64,000 bases of DNA from Schlegelella_A sp965246805 (GCA_965246805.1 CBDFFO010000006.1:744001-808000); one strand, 5' to 3'. Positions 23,756 to 33,282 are shown, numbered from the stretch's first letter. Notes: generated by a model from the sequence alone, not told the origin. Translations and numbers: made by a program.

Positions 23756-25208
23756 CGCCGTCAAGCAGATCCATTTCATCGGGGTCGGCGGCGCAGGCAT
23801 GAGCGGCATCGCCGAGATCCTGCATAACCTCGGCTACCGCATCACAGGCTCCGACGCGCAGGCGAGCGCGACGACGCGCCGCCTCGCGAGCCTCGGCATT
23901 CGCATCGCGATCGGTCACGACGCTGCGCACATCGCCGGTGCCGAAGCGGTGGTCACGTCGACAGCCGTCGCCGCGTCGAACCCCGAAGTGACGGCCGCGC
24001 GTGCCGGGCGCATCCCAGTCGTGCCGCGGGCGGTGATGCTCGCCGAGCTGATGCGCCTCAAGCAGGGCATCGCGATCGCCGGCACGCACGGCAAGACGAC
24101 GACCACCTCGCTCGTGACCAGCGTGCTCGCCGAAGCCGGTATCGACCCGACCTTCGTGATCGGCGGCCGCCTGAGCGCCGCCGGGGCCAACTCGCGGCTC
24201 GGCTCGGGCGACTACATCGTCGTCGAGGCCGATGAATCGGATGCCTCGTTCCTGAATCTGCTGCCGGTGATGGCCGTCGTCACGAACATCGACGCCGATC
24301 ACATGGACACCTACGGGCACGACTTCGCGAAACTGAAGCAGGCCTTCATCGAGTTCATTCACCGCATGCCCTTCTACGGCGCGGCCATCGTGTGCATCGA
24401 CGACGCCGGCGTCCGCTCGATCCTGCCGATGATCTCGCGCCCGATCGTGAGCTACGGGTTCGGTGCCGACGCGATGGTGCGGGCCGTCGACGTCGAAGCG
24501 CATGGCAGCACGATGCACTTCACCGTGCAGCGCAAGAACGGCGTGCAGATGCCCGACCTGCAAGTGACGCTCAACCTGCCGGGCGACCACAACGTGCTCA
24601 ACGCGCTCGCCGCGATCGCGGTCGCGACCGAACTCGAACTTCCCGATGCGCCCGTCGTCAAGGGCCTCGCGGAATTCAACGGCGTCGACCGACGCTTCCA
24701 GCATCACGGCGAGCAGCCCGCTCGCGCCACCGCAGGGGAGACCGATGACGAGCGCACGCAACCTTCACTGGAGCCAGGCGACGCCGCAACCTTCATGCTG
24801 GTCGACGACTACGGGCACCACCCGGTCGAAATGGCCGCGACGCTTGCCGCCGCACGCGGCGCCTATCCGGGTCGTCGGCTCGTGCTGGCATTCCAGCCGC
24901 ACCGATACACGCGAACGCGCGATTGCTTCGAAGACTTCGTGAAGGTGATCGGCCACGCCGATGCGGTATTGCTCGCCGAGGTCTATCCCGCCGGCGAAGC
25001 GCCGATCGTCGCGGCTGACGGGCGTGCGCTCGCCCGTGCGTTGCGCGTGGCGGGCAAGGTCGATCCGGTCTTCGTCGACGACATCGCCGACATGCCCGAA
25101 GCGATCGCGACGCATGCGCGCGGCGGTGATGTCGTGATCACGATGGGCGCCGGCTCGATCGGCAGCGTGTCGGCGCAGGTGGTCGAGTTGATGCGGGGGG
25201 CGACATGA
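23748..25208 (+). CDS. murC: UDP-MurNAc:L-alanine ligase MurC
   Basis: A 486-residue Mur ligase that adds the first stem residue. It has the N-terminal HFIGVGGAGMSGIAEIL, ATP loop AGTHGKTTTTS, EADESDASFL and the C-terminal VDDYGHHPVEM and FQPHRYTRTRD blocks. About 25 charged residues (GEQPARATAGETDDERTQPS region) are inserted between the central and C-terminal domains, where E. coli MurC has a short linker. The ATG at 23748 overlaps the bridge ORF stop; its own stop overlaps ddl by 4 bp. Confidence 0.95.
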   Translation: MKHAVKQIHFIGVGGAGMSGIAEILHNLGYRITGSDAQASATTRRLASLGIRIAIGHDAAHIAGAEAVVTSTAVAASNPEVTAARAGRIPVVPRAVMLAELMRLKQGIAIAGTHGKTTTTSLVTSVLAEAGIDPTFVIGGRLSAAGANSRLGSGDYIVVEADESDASFLNLLPVMAVVTNIDADHMDTYGHDFAKLKQAFIEFIHRMPFYGAAIVCIDDAGVRSILPMISRPIVSYGFGADAMVRAVDVEAHGSTMHFTVQRKNGVQMPDLQVTLNLPGDHNVLNALAAIAVATELELPDAPVVKGLAEFNGVDRRFQHHGEQPARATAGETDDERTQPSLEPGDAATFMLVDDYGHHPVEMAATLAAARGAYPGRRLVLAFQPHRYTRTRDCFEDFVKVIGHADAVLLAEVYPAGEAPIVAADGRALARALRVAGKVDPVFVDDIADMPEAIATHARGGDVVITMGAGSIGSVSAQVVELMRGAT

Positions 25209-26251
25209 TCGGCACGATCTCGGCGCTCGTCGACCATCTGCCCGACGCCGCGTCGTTCGGCAAGGTCGCCGTGCTGATGGGCGGCACCTCGGCCGAGCGC
25301 GAGATTTCGCTGATGTCGGGGCGAGGCGTGCTCGCGGCGTTGCAGTCTCGGGGCATCGACGCGCATGCGTTCGACCCCTCGGAACGCGACCTGGCCGAGC
25401 TGAGGCGCGACGGCTTCGCGCGTGCCTTCATCGCGCTGCACGGCCGCCACGGCGAAGACGGCAGCGTGCAGGGCGCGCTCGAACTGCTCGGCGTGCCGTA
25501 CACCGGCTCGGGCGTCCTCGCCTCCGCGATCGCGATGGACAAGGTCATGACCAAGCGCGTATGGCTCGCCGAGGGCCTGCCGACGCCGCGTTACGTGCGG
25601 CTCGACGCGCACCAGCAGACGCACGAGTTCGTGCGCGCGGCGCCCGATGAGATCGGCCTGCCGCTCATCGTCAAGCCGCCGCGCGAAGGCTCGTCGATCG
25701 GCATCACAAAAGTGACTGGATACTCGGACATGCAGGCCGCCATCGAGCTGGCCGCCCGCTTCGATGCCGACGTGCTCTGCGAAGAATTCGTCGAAGGCGA
25801 TGAAGTGACATGCCCGGTGCTCGGCCAGGGCGCGAACGCGATCGCCTTGCCCATCGTGCAGATCGACGCGCCTGAAGGCGCCTACGACTACCACAACAAG
25901 TACTTCACCGACGCGGTGCAATACCGCTGCCCGAGCGGCCTGCCGGCGGTCGAAGAAGAAGCGATCCAGGCCATCGTTTTGAAGGCCTATCGCGCGCTCG
26001 GCTGTCGCGGCTGGGGCCGCGCCGACCTGATGATCCGCCAGCGCGATCGCAAACCCTTCCTGCTCGAGATCAACACCTCGCCCGGCATGACGACGCACTC
26101 GCTGGTGCCGATGTCGGCCCACTGCGCCGGCATGAGCTACGAGCAGCTTTGCGTCGCGATCCTCGCGCAGGCCTCGCTCGATGCCACGCCGGCCGCGATC
26201 GCACAGAGCGCGGCGCCCGGCGCCGCCGCCAGCGTGCGCGGAGCGATCTGA
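25205..26251 (+). CDS. ddl: D-alanine--D-alanine ligase
   Basis: A 348-residue ATP-grasp enzyme that makes the D-Ala-D-Ala used by MurF. It shows VLMGGTSAEREISLMSGRGV near the N-terminus, HGRHGEDGSVQGALE, PLIVKPPREGSSIG and the metal/ATP residues in EINTSPGMTTHSL. A 20-residue Ala-rich tail extends past the family's usual end. It is the DdlB of the dcw cluster. The ATG overlaps the murC stop; ftsQ starts 4 nt after its stop. Confidence 0.95.
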   Translation: MIGTISALVDHLPDAASFGKVAVLMGGTSAEREISLMSGRGVLAALQSRGIDAHAFDPSERDLAELRRDGFARAFIALHGRHGEDGSVQGALELLGVPYTGSGVLASAIAMDKVMTKRVWLAEGLPTPRYVRLDAHQQTHEFVRAAPDEIGLPLIVKPPREGSSIGITKVTGYSDMQAAIELAARFDADVLCEEFVEGDEVTCPVLGQGANAIALPIVQIDAPEGAYDYHNKYFTDAVQYRCPSGLPAVEEEAIQAIVLKAYRALGCRGWGRADLMIRQRDRKPFLLEINTSPGMTTHSLVPMSAHCAGMSYEQLCVAILAQASLDATPAAIAQSAAPGAAASVRGAI

Positions 26252-26255
26252 CGCG

Positions 26256-27071
26256 ATGGCTCTGACCTCTGCACCCGCCTCGCCGCAGCGCATCGAGCTG
26301 CCGCCCGACGTGAAGCTGATGAACACCAGCGCGCGCGCGCTCGCGCTGCTCGGCGTGATCGCACTGTGCGGCGTCGCGATGGTCTGGTTCGTGCGCCAAC
26401 CGATGTTCGCGATCCGCGCGATCTCGATCGACGGCGACGTGAGCCGCAACAGCGTGCCGACGATCCGCGCCAACGCCGCGCCGAACCTGGCGGGCAACTT
26501 CCTCACGATCAATCTCGCGTCGGCGCGGCGTGCGTTCGAATCGGTGCCGTGGGTGCGCAAGGCCGTCGTGAGCCGGGTCTGGCCGAACCGCTTGGCGGTG
26601 CATCTCGAAGAGCATCGGCCGGTCGCGCTGTGGGCTTCCGACAGCGCGAACGAGAAGCTCGTCAACGATCACGGCGAGGTCTTCGAGGCGAACACCGGCG
26701 ATGTCGACGACGACCAGCTGCCCACGCTCGAAGGACCCGACGACAGCTCGGCCGACGTGCTGGCGATGTGGAAACAGCTCGGCCCGGTGTTCGCGCCGCT
26801 CAACACACGCGTGGCCGCGCTCACGCTCTCGGCGCGTGGCTCGTGGCAGGCGCAGCTCTCGAACGGCGCGGTGATCGAGCTCGGCCGCGGCAGCACCGAA
26901 GACGTGTTGGCACGCACCCGCGTCTTCGTCGCGAGCGTGCCCGACGTCACCGCGCAATACCACCGCACGCTTGCGCATGCCGATTTGCGCCATAACCAGG
27001 GCTACGCGGTTCGATTGCGTGGCATCACGACAACGACGGCGTCGGCGAGCGACAAGCCGGCCCGAAAATAG
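26256..27071 (+). CDS. ftsQ: Cell division protein FtsQ
   Basis: A 271-residue bitopic divisome protein. A ~28-residue cytoplasmic tail and one membrane segment (~29-48, ALALLGVIALCGVAMVWFV) precede a POTRA domain (IRAISIDGDVSRNSVPTIRANAAP, then FLTINLASARRAFESVPWVRKAVVSRVWPNRL) and the beta domain. FtsQ links FtsK to FtsBL. The ATG at 26256 follows the ddl stop by 4 nt; upstream extension to 26181 would run into ddl and is not needed. Confidence 0.93.
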   Translation: MALTSAPASPQRIELPPDVKLMNTSARALALLGVIALCGVAMVWFVRQPMFAIRAISIDGDVSRNSVPTIRANAAPNLAGNFLTINLASARRAFESVPWVRKAVVSRVWPNRLAVHLEEHRPVALWASDSANEKLVNDHGEVFEANTGDVDDDQLPTLEGPDDSSADVLAMWKQLGPVFAPLNTRVAALTLSARGSWQAQLSNGAVIELGRGSTEDVLARTRVFVASVPDVTAQYHRTLAHADLRHNQGYAVRLRGITTTTASASDKPARK

Positions 27072-27132
27072 GCGCACGTGATGCACCCAACCATCGACCT
27101 GATCGTTCACGCCGCCGGAGGCGCCCGCTGAC

Positions 27133-28362
27133 ATGGCCAAGGAGACCAAGGACCTCGTGGTCGGCCTCGACATCGGCACCGCCAAGGTGATGGCGGTGGT
27201 CGCCGAGGTGATGCCCGACGGCGAGCTGCGCATCGCCGGCCTCGGCAGCGCACCGGCGCATGGCCTCAAGCGCGGCGTGGTCGTCAATATCGATGCGACC
27301 GTACAGTCGATCCAGCAGGCGCTGAAAGAGGCCGAGATGATGGCCGACTGCAAGATCACGCGGGTCTACACCGGCATCACCGGCAGCCACATCCGCGGCC
27401 AGAACTCGACCGGCATGGTGATCGTGCGCGACAAGGAAGTGACCACCGTCGACGTGACGCGCGTGGTCGAGACCGCGAAGGCGATCAACATCCCGAACGA
27501 CCAGCGCCTGCTGCTGGTCGAGCCGCAGGAGTTCGTGATCGACGGCCACGAGGTCAAGGAGCCGATCGGCATGAGCGGCGGGCGGCTCGAGGTGAAGGTG
27601 CACATCGTGACCGGCGCTCAGAGCGCGGCCGAGAACATCGTGAAGTGCGTTCGGCGTTGCGGGCTCGAGGTCGACCAGCTGGTGCTGAACCCGAGCGCGT
27701 CGAGCCACGCGGTGCTGACCGAAGACGAGAAGGACCTCGGCGTCGCACTGGTTGACATCGGCGCGGGCACCACCGATGTCGCAATCTTCACCGACGGCTC
27801 GATCCGCCACACCGCGGTGATCCCGATCGCCGGCGACCTGATCACGAGCGACATCGCGATGGCGCTGCGCACGCCGACCAAGGACGCGGAAGAGATCAAG
27901 ATCGAGTACGGCGTCGCCAAGCAGCTGCTCGCCGACCCGAGCGAGCAGCTCGAGGTGCCGGGCCTCGGCGACCGGCCGCCTCGCATGTTGAGCCGGCAGG
28001 CGCTCGCCGGCGTGATCGAGCCGCGCATCGAGGAGATCTACTCGCTCGTGCACCAGGTCATCCGCGAGAGCGGCTACGAAGAATTGCTGTCGAGCGGCAT
28101 CGTCATCACCGGTGGCGCGGCGGTCATGCCGGGCATGGTCGAGCTCGGCGAAGACATCTTCCTCAAACCCGTGAGGAAGGGCTTGCCGACCTACCGCGGC
28201 GCGCTCCACGACATGGTCGCGAACCCGCGCTCGGCCACCGTGATGGGCCTGCTCGAAGAAGCGCGCCTCGGGCGCACGCGCGGGCAACGTGCGGCGCAAC
28301 AAGCGGGCTCGGTAACGACCTGGGTTGGCCGCGCCAAGGACTGGTTTCTCGGCAACTTCTGA
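27133..28362 (+). CDS. ftsA: Cell division protein FtsA
   Basis: A 409-residue actin-like ATPase that tethers FtsZ to the inner membrane. It begins LVVGLDIGTAKVMAVVAEV (phosphate 1 loop), with VDIGAGTTDVAIF (phosphate 2) and VITGGAAVMPGM (adenosine loop). The C-terminal VGRAKDWFLGNF is the amphipathic membrane-targeting helix. It starts 61 bp after ftsQ. A 215-bp gap, the longest in the cluster, precedes ftsZ. Confidence 0.96.
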   Translation: MAKETKDLVVGLDIGTAKVMAVVAEVMPDGELRIAGLGSAPAHGLKRGVVVNIDATVQSIQQALKEAEMMADCKITRVYTGITGSHIRGQNSTGMVIVRDKEVTTVDVTRVVETAKAINIPNDQRLLLVEPQEFVIDGHEVKEPIGMSGGRLEVKVHIVTGAQSAAENIVKCVRRCGLEVDQLVLNPSASSHAVLTEDEKDLGVALVDIGAGTTDVAIFTDGSIRHTAVIPIAGDLITSDIAMALRTPTKDAEEIKIEYGVAKQLLADPSEQLEVPGLGDRPPRMLSRQALAGVIEPRIEEIYSLVHQVIRESGYEELLSSGIVITGGAAVMPGMVELGEDIFLKPVRKGLPTYRGALHDMVANPRSATVMGLLEEARLGRTRGQRAAQQAGSVTTWVGRAKDWFLGNF

Positions 28363-28577
28363 ACGCATCCCGAACGACACGATGAACACCACCCCGATCC
28401 ACCGGCAGCGTTGCGCGAGTCGCGATCCACCGCGGCGACGATCACCGTCGAAGACCTCGCAAGCCGACACCGATCGGCAACACCGAGACCGATCGAAAGC
28501 GCGGCGACGCTTTCAAGAAGACTGACATTCACCCGAATCAGAAACTGGCAACTGCACTGAAGACTGGAGAGAAGCAA

Positions 28578-29777
28578 ATGGCAATCGAAATGATCGAAGA
28601 GTTCAGCATGGGTACGCAGATCAAGGTGATCGGCGTGGGCGGCGGCGGCGGCAACGCGGTCGACCACATGATCGATCAGGGCGTGCAGGGCGTGGACTTC
28701 ATCTGCGCCAACACCGATGCGCAGGCGTTGAACCGGTCGGGCGCGAATCAGTTGATTCAGCTCGGCTCCACCGGCCTCGGCGCGGGCGCCAAGCCGGAGG
28801 CCGGCAAGGCCGCGGCCGAAGAGGCGGTCGACCGCATCCGCCAGTCGATCGATGGTGCGCACATGCTCTTCATCACCGCCGGCATGGGCGGCGGCACCGG
28901 TACCGGCGCGGCGCCGGTGATCGCACGCGTGGCGCGCGAGATGGGCATCTTGACGGTGGGCGTGGTCACGAAGCCGTTCGACTTCGAAGGCCCGCGCCGC
29001 CTGAAGGCGGCCGACTCCGGCCTCGCCGAACTCGAAGCCAATGTCGATTCGTTGATCGTGATCCTGAACGACAAGCTGCTCGACGTGCTCGGCGACGACG
29101 TCACGCAGGACCAGGCCTTCGCGCACGCCAACGACGTGCTGAAGAACGCGGTCGGCGGCATCAGCGACATCATCCACATCCCGGGCCTCGTCAACGTCGA
29201 CTTCGAGGACGTGAAGACGGTGATGAGCGAGCCCGGCAAGGCGATGATGGGAACCGCGAGCGCTGGCGGCCCCGATCGCGCGACAAAGGCGGCTGAACTG
29301 GCCGTGGCATGCCCGCTGCTCGAAGGCATCGATCTGTCGGGCGCGCGTGGCGTGCTGGTGCTGATCGCGGCCAACCGCAACACCTTCAAGCTCTCGGAAA
29401 GCCGCAACGCGATGAACACGATCCGCCGTTACGCGTCGGAAGATGCGCACGTGATCTACGGCACCGCGTACGACGAATCGCTCGGCGACCAGTTGCGCGT
29501 GACCGTGATCGCGACCGGGCTCTCGCCCGCGAAGCGCCAACAGACGCCGATCAGCGTCGTGCACAGCGCGCCGGCCCAGCGCACCGGCACCGACAACCTG
29601 CCGATCCTCAACCAGCAGGTCCACTCGACACCCCAGACCACGCACGACTACGCCGCGCTCAGCACGCCGAGCGTGTGGCGGACCAGCCGCACCGCCGCGG
29701 CCAAGGTCGATGCGCTCGCCAGCAACGGCATGGAAGAGATCGAGATCCCGGCGTTCCTGCGCAAGCAGGCCGACTGA
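28578..29777 (+). CDS. ftsZ: Cell division GTPase FtsZ
   Basis: A 399-residue tubulin-like GTPase forming the Z-ring. The N-terminal VIGVGGGGGNAVDHMI, tubulin signature GGGTGTG (GMGGGTGTGAAP), T7-type NVDFEDVKTVM and a short variable linker are followed by the C-terminal peptide IEIPAFLRKQ, which binds FtsA and ZipA. GGAGAG lies about 7-10 nt before the ATG. The 215-bp ftsA-ftsZ spacer suggests an extra ftsZ promoter, but I found no convincing -35/-10 pair in it. A long GC hairpin follows the gene. Confidence 0.97.
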   Translation: MAIEMIEEFSMGTQIKVIGVGGGGGNAVDHMIDQGVQGVDFICANTDAQALNRSGANQLIQLGSTGLGAGAKPEAGKAAAEEAVDRIRQSIDGAHMLFITAGMGGGTGTGAAPVIARVAREMGILTVGVVTKPFDFEGPRRLKAADSGLAELEANVDSLIVILNDKLLDVLGDDVTQDQAFAHANDVLKNAVGGISDIIHIPGLVNVDFEDVKTVMSEPGKAMMGTASAGGPDRATKAAELAVACPLLEGIDLSGARGVLVLIAANRNTFKLSESRNAMNTIRRYASEDAHVIYGTAYDESLGDQLRVTVIATGLSPAKRQQTPISVVHSAPAQRTGTDNLPILNQQVHSTPQTTHDYAALSTPSVWRTSRTAAAKVDALASNGMEEIEIPAFLRKQAD

Positions 29778-29784
29778 GAAACGA

Positions 29785-29818
29785 AGGCGACGCGCTGCCG
29801 AAGAGCGGCGCGTCGCCT
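29785..29818 (+). terminator. Strong GC hairpin between ftsZ and lpxC
   Basis: An 11-bp perfect stem, AGGCGACGCGC (29785-29795) with GCGCGTCGCCT (29808-29818), can be extended by a few inner pairs. There is no T-run, so it may be an attenuator, a rho-assisted stop or an RNA 3'-end stabiliser rather than a simple intrinsic terminator. Confidence 0.45.
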
Positions 29819-29861
29819 CCGACCGCACCCGGACCCGGCCACTTCGCATCGCAGACAATCC

Positions 29862-30800
29862 GTGATGCTTGCCCAACGCACTTTGAAGGCGATGACGCGC
29901 GCGGTCGGCGTCGGCGTGCACGGCGGCCAGCGCGTGGAGCTCACGCTGCGGCCGGCGCCGGTCGACAGCGGCGTCGTGTTCCGCCGCGTCGATCTGCCGA
30001 AGTCGAAGGCGATTCGCGCCAACGCCTTCTCGGTCTGCGACACGCGCATGGCTACCGCGCTCTCGGCCGATGGCGACGCCGACGGGCCAAAGGTGAAGAC
30101 CGTGGAGCATCTGCTGTCCGCCTGCTCGGGGCTCGGGCTGGACAACCTCGTCGTCGACATCACCGCCGAGGAGGTGCCGATCCTCGACGGCTCGGCCGCG
30201 TCGTTCGTGTACCTGCTGCAAAGCGCAGGCATCGAACTGCAGAACGCGCCCAAGCGCTTCATGCGCGTGACGAAGACGGTCGAGGTGCACGAAGGCGAGG
30301 GCGCTTCGCTGAAGTGGGCCCGGCTCGAGCCGCACGAGGGCTACACCTTCAGTTTCCAGATCGACTTCGATCACCCCGCCGTGAACCAGACCGGGCAGCG
30401 GGTCGGCTTCGACATGGGCAGCGGGCAGTACAAGCGCGAGATTGCGCGCGCACGCACCTTCGGCTTCACGAAGGAAGTGGAGATGATGCGGTCGCGTGGA
30501 CTCGGCCTTGGCGGCAGCCTCGACAACGTCGTCGTCGTCGACGACTACAAGGTGCTGAACAGCGAGGGCCTGCGCTACGGCGACGAGTTCGTGAAGCACA
30601 AGATTCTCGACGCGATCGGCGACATGTACCTGTCCGGCCATCCGCTGCTCACGGCATACAGCGCGTTCAAGTCCGGGCACGCGCTCAACAACCGGTTGCT
30701 GCGCCAGCTGCTGGCCGACGAGTCGGCCTACGAGCTCGTCACGTTCGACAACAGCTTCGACGCGCCGACCGGCTTCGCCGAACTGGCACCGGCCTGGTGA
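29862..30800 (+). CDS. lpxC: UDP-3-O-acyl-N-acetylglucosamine deacetylase LpxC
   Basis: A 312-residue zinc deacetylase that catalyses the committed step of lipid A synthesis. The HxxxD-type and histidine zinc ligands are visible in KTVEHLLSA and FVKHKILDAIGD. Other blocks are GVGVHGGQRVELTLRPAP near the start and GHPLLTAYSAFKSGHALNN near the end. Its place after ftsZ closes the dcw cluster as in E. coli and shows a Gram-negative outer membrane. Confidence 0.96.
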   Translation: MMLAQRTLKAMTRAVGVGVHGGQRVELTLRPAPVDSGVVFRRVDLPKSKAIRANAFSVCDTRMATALSADGDADGPKVKTVEHLLSACSGLGLDNLVVDITAEEVPILDGSAASFVYLLQSAGIELQNAPKRFMRVTKTVEVHEGEGASLKWARLEPHEGYTFSFQIDFDHPAVNQTGQRVGFDMGSGQYKREIARARTFGFTKEVEMMRSRGLGLGGSLDNVVVVDDYKVLNSEGLRYGDEFVKHKILDAIGDMYLSGHPLLTAYSAFKSGHALNNRLLRQLLADESAYELVTFDNSFDAPTGFAELAPAW

Positions 30801-30844
30801 ACACCACGCCGATCGCCCACCTGCGCTGACTGGAGCGCCGCACG

Positions 30845-31051
30845 ATGGTCGTCTTTCGCTGGATCGTCGGTGTCCTGCTCGCACTGTTCGCGCTCGGCGC
30901 AGCCGCGAGCTTCACGATCTTCATCGTCTACGACCTGCAGCACTGGCTGGAACGGGCGCGGCGCTTGCGCCGTTTCGCCTGGCTCATGGTGCTGCTGTGG
31001 TTCAACGTCGAGGTGTGGGGCTCGGTGATTCGCACTTTGATCCACTGGTGA
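30845..31051 (+). CDS. Small inner-membrane protein, 68 aa
   Basis: The sequence has two hydrophobic segments (residues ~4-28, FRWIVGVLLALFALGAAASFTIF, and ~44-60, WLMVLLWFNVEVWGSVI) separated by a basic helix (ERARRLRRF). No family recognised. It starts 44 bp downstream of lpxC on the same strand and is probably cotranscribed with it. Codon use is ordinary for the region and the gene ends cleanly before a convergent gene. Confidence 0.6.
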   Translation: MVVFRWIVGVLLALFALGAAASFTIFIVYDLQHWLERARRLRRFAWLMVLLWFNVEVWGSVIRTLIHW

Positions 31052-31099
31052 CGTCTGCGCCGCGCTGCGCGACGACAGGTCATGCCAGCACCGACGCCG

Positions 31100-31711
31100 T
31101 CACCCCATCCGACGATCGATGCCGAGGAAGGCGATCACATCGGGCAGGTGCCGGTCATAGTCGCTGAGCCCGTGGTCGCTGGCGTCGAGCAGCTTCACTT
31201 CGCCATCCGCGTAGCGCCCGAGCATCTCCTGCCACGAGAGCAGCTCGTCGCCCTTGGCGATGACCGCGAAGTAGCGCTCCGGGTGTCGCAACGCCGGCAT
31301 CTGCCATTCGCGCAGCTCGTCGACGTAGCCTGGCAGGAACACGAACGGTTCGCCGCTGTGCCACTCGGTCGCCTCGTCGACGTGCGCATCGAGGTCTCGT
31401 GCCGGGTCCACGGCCGGATTCAGCATCACCGCGCGGCAGCCCGTGCGCTCGGCGATCGCCGTCGCGTAGTAGCCGCCGAGCGAGCTGCCGATCACGGCCA
31501 TGCAATCTTTCGGCCACGTGGAGATGGCGTCGAACAGGCCGCGCATTGCTGCGCCGGGCGAAGCCGGCAGCTGCGGGCACAGCCATTCGATGTCGGTTCG
31601 ATGCGTGCGCACCCAGTCCGCCGTCATGCGCGCCTTGCTCGACTGCGGGCTCGACCGAAAGCCGTGCAGGTAGAGCAGGTGCGTGATCGGCGGCAGCTCG
31701 TTGGCGGTCAT
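31100..31711 (-). CDS. YqiA-type alpha/beta-hydrolase (esterase)
   Basis: A 203-residue esterase of the YqiA/UPF0227 type. The N-terminal LLYLHGFRSSPQSSKA and nucleophile elbow GSSLGGYYA (Ser) are clear. The acid and histidine of the triad are probably in the KGDELLSWQ and DASDHGLSDYD segments. YqiA proteins hydrolyse short acyl esters in vitro; the natural substrate is unknown. Its ATG overlaps the mpl stop (ATGA on the minus strand), so it is the second gene of an mpl-yqiA operon. Confidence 0.88.
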   Translation of the reverse strand: MTANELPPITHLLYLHGFRSSPQSSKARMTADWVRTHRTDIEWLCPQLPASPGAAMRGLFDAISTWPKDCMAVIGSSLGGYYATAIAERTGCRAVMLNPAVDPARDLDAHVDEATEWHSGEPFVFLPGYVDELREWQMPALRHPERYFAVIAKGDELLSWQEMLGRYADGEVKLLDASDHGLSDYDRHLPDVIAFLGIDRRMG

Positions 31712-33126
31712 GCCCGCGTGCGGGTGGCGACTTGGTTCGCGAGCGAACCGACCTCGACGCGCCGGGTCAGGCCATCGAGCAATTTCTGGTGGATGCCACC
31801 GAAGCCGCCGTTGCTCATGCAGACGACGTGATCGCCGGCGCAGGCGCCCGACACCAAGCGCGTGACGAGGTCGTCGAAGGTGGCCGTGACGATCGCGCGT
31901 TCACCCATCGGCGCCAACGCGTCGCCCACGTTCCAGCCGAGCGACGCGTTGCTGCAGAACGCGAGGTCGGCGTCTTCTAGCGACCACGGCAGCTGCGCCT
32001 TCATGCTGCCGAGCTTCATCGTGTTCGAGCGCGGCTCGAACGCGACCAGGATGCGTGCGCCACCGATCTTGCGACGCAGCCCTTCGAGGGTGGTGCGGAT
32101 CGCGGTCGGGTGGTGAGCGAAGTCGTCGTACACGGTCACGCCGCCGATCTCGCCACGCGCCTCGAGCCGGCGCTTCACACCGTTGAAGCCCGCGAGCGCG
32201 CTGGCCGCGGCATCGGGCGCGACGCCGGCGTGCTCGGCCGCGGCGATCGCGGCGAGCGCGTTCAACTGGTTGTGCTCGCCGATCAACGGCCACTCGACGC
32301 GCGCGATCTTCATCGCGCCGCGCAACACATCGAACGCATGGGGCTCGCCGCGCGCGCGCAACGTGCCGGGCTCTTCCTTTCGGGCGCCGAAGCGCAGGAC
32401 CTCGCTCCAGCAGCCCATCGCGAGCACGCGTCGCAGGCTGTCGTCGCGCGCATTGACGATCAGCCGGCCGCGCCCGGCGATCGTGCGCACGAGGTGGTGG
32501 AACTGGCGCTCGATTGCGGCCACGTCGTCGAAGATGTCGGCGTGGTCGAACTCCAAGTTGTTGAGCACCAGCGTGCGCGGCCGGTAGTGGATGAACTTGC
32601 TGCGCTTGTCGAAGAAGGCGGTGTCGTACTCGTCAGCCTCGATCACGAACGGTGCGTGCGGTGCGTCGCCCGCGCCACCGAGTCGCGCCGACGCGTCGAA
32701 GTCGAGCGGCACGCCGCCGATCAGGAAACCCGGTTGCAGGCCGGCCCGCTCGAGGATCCACGCGAGCATCGCGGTCGTCGTCGTCTTGCCGTGCGTGCCG
32801 GCCACCGCGAGTACGTGACGGCCCCTGAGCACCTGTTCGGCGAGCCATTGCGGGCCGCTCGTGTAAGGCAGGTCGGCATCGAGAATTGCTTCGAGCAACG
32901 GGTTGCCGCGCACGATGGCGTTACCGATCACGAACACGTCAGGCGCGACCGACAGCTGTTGCGCGTCGTAGCCGTCGTTCAACTCGATGCCGAGCGCACG
33001 CAATTGGTCGCTCATCGGCGGGTAGACGTCGCTGTCGCACCCGGTGACCGTGTGGCCCGATTCACGGGCTAGCGCGGCGATGCCTCCCATGAAGGTCCCG
33101 CAGATACCCAGGATGTGCAGGTGCAT
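31708..33126 (-). CDS. mpl: Murein-peptide ligase Mpl (UDP-MurNAc:L-Ala-gamma-D-Glu-meso-DAP ligase)
   Basis: A 472-residue Mur-family ligase that reattaches recycled tripeptide to UDP-MurNAc, bypassing MurC, D and E. The N-terminus HILGICGTFMGGIA is diagnostic of Mpl against MurC (GVGGAGMSGIA). The ATP loop is AGTHGKTTTTA, followed by VIEADEYDTAFFDKRSKF, NLEFDHADIF and VYDDFAHHPTAI. It is placed near but outside the dcw cluster on the opposite strand. Confidence 0.95.
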   Translation of the reverse strand: MHLHILGICGTFMGGIAALARESGHTVTGCDSDVYPPMSDQLRALGIELNDGYDAQQLSVAPDVFVIGNAIVRGNPLLEAILDADLPYTSGPQWLAEQVLRGRHVLAVAGTHGKTTTTAMLAWILERAGLQPGFLIGGVPLDFDASARLGGAGDAPHAPFVIEADEYDTAFFDKRSKFIHYRPRTLVLNNLEFDHADIFDDVAAIERQFHHLVRTIAGRGRLIVNARDDSLRRVLAMGCWSEVLRFGARKEEPGTLRARGEPHAFDVLRGAMKIARVEWPLIGEHNQLNALAAIAAAEHAGVAPDAAASALAGFNGVKRRLEARGEIGGVTVYDDFAHHPTAIRTTLEGLRRKIGGARILVAFEPRSNTMKLGSMKAQLPWSLEDADLAFCSNASLGWNVGDALAPMGERAIVTATFDDLVTRLVSGACAGDHVVCMSNGGFGGIHQKLLDGLTRRVEVGSLANQVATRTRA

Positions 33127-33282
33127 CGACCGATTCTATGCACGCGTTGGCCCGCACGCTGCGTTCACCGGCACCGACGGCAGGCGCTTCACGCGTCGAC
33201 GCGCTCAGTTCTAAGAACCCGCAGAACGCAACCATGCGCGATGCAAAATTGACATTCAAGGGCCGCTGTTGCGCTTTCGATC

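Noticed and set aside
28363..28577. A promoter specific to ftsZ in the ftsA-ftsZ gap
   Set aside because: CTGACA at 28522 lacks a -10 at proper spacing, so no sequence-supported call could be made.
28191..30884. An 897-codon minus-strand ORF
   Set aside because: It lies antisense to ftsA, ftsZ and lpxC, is rich in Arg/His/Val and shows no domain; such shadows are expected at high GC.
33249..33254. TTGACA as a -35 box before the binding-lipoprotein gene
   Set aside because: No -10-like hexamer occurs at 16-18 bp; TTGTGC/TACAGT downstream is a better pair.
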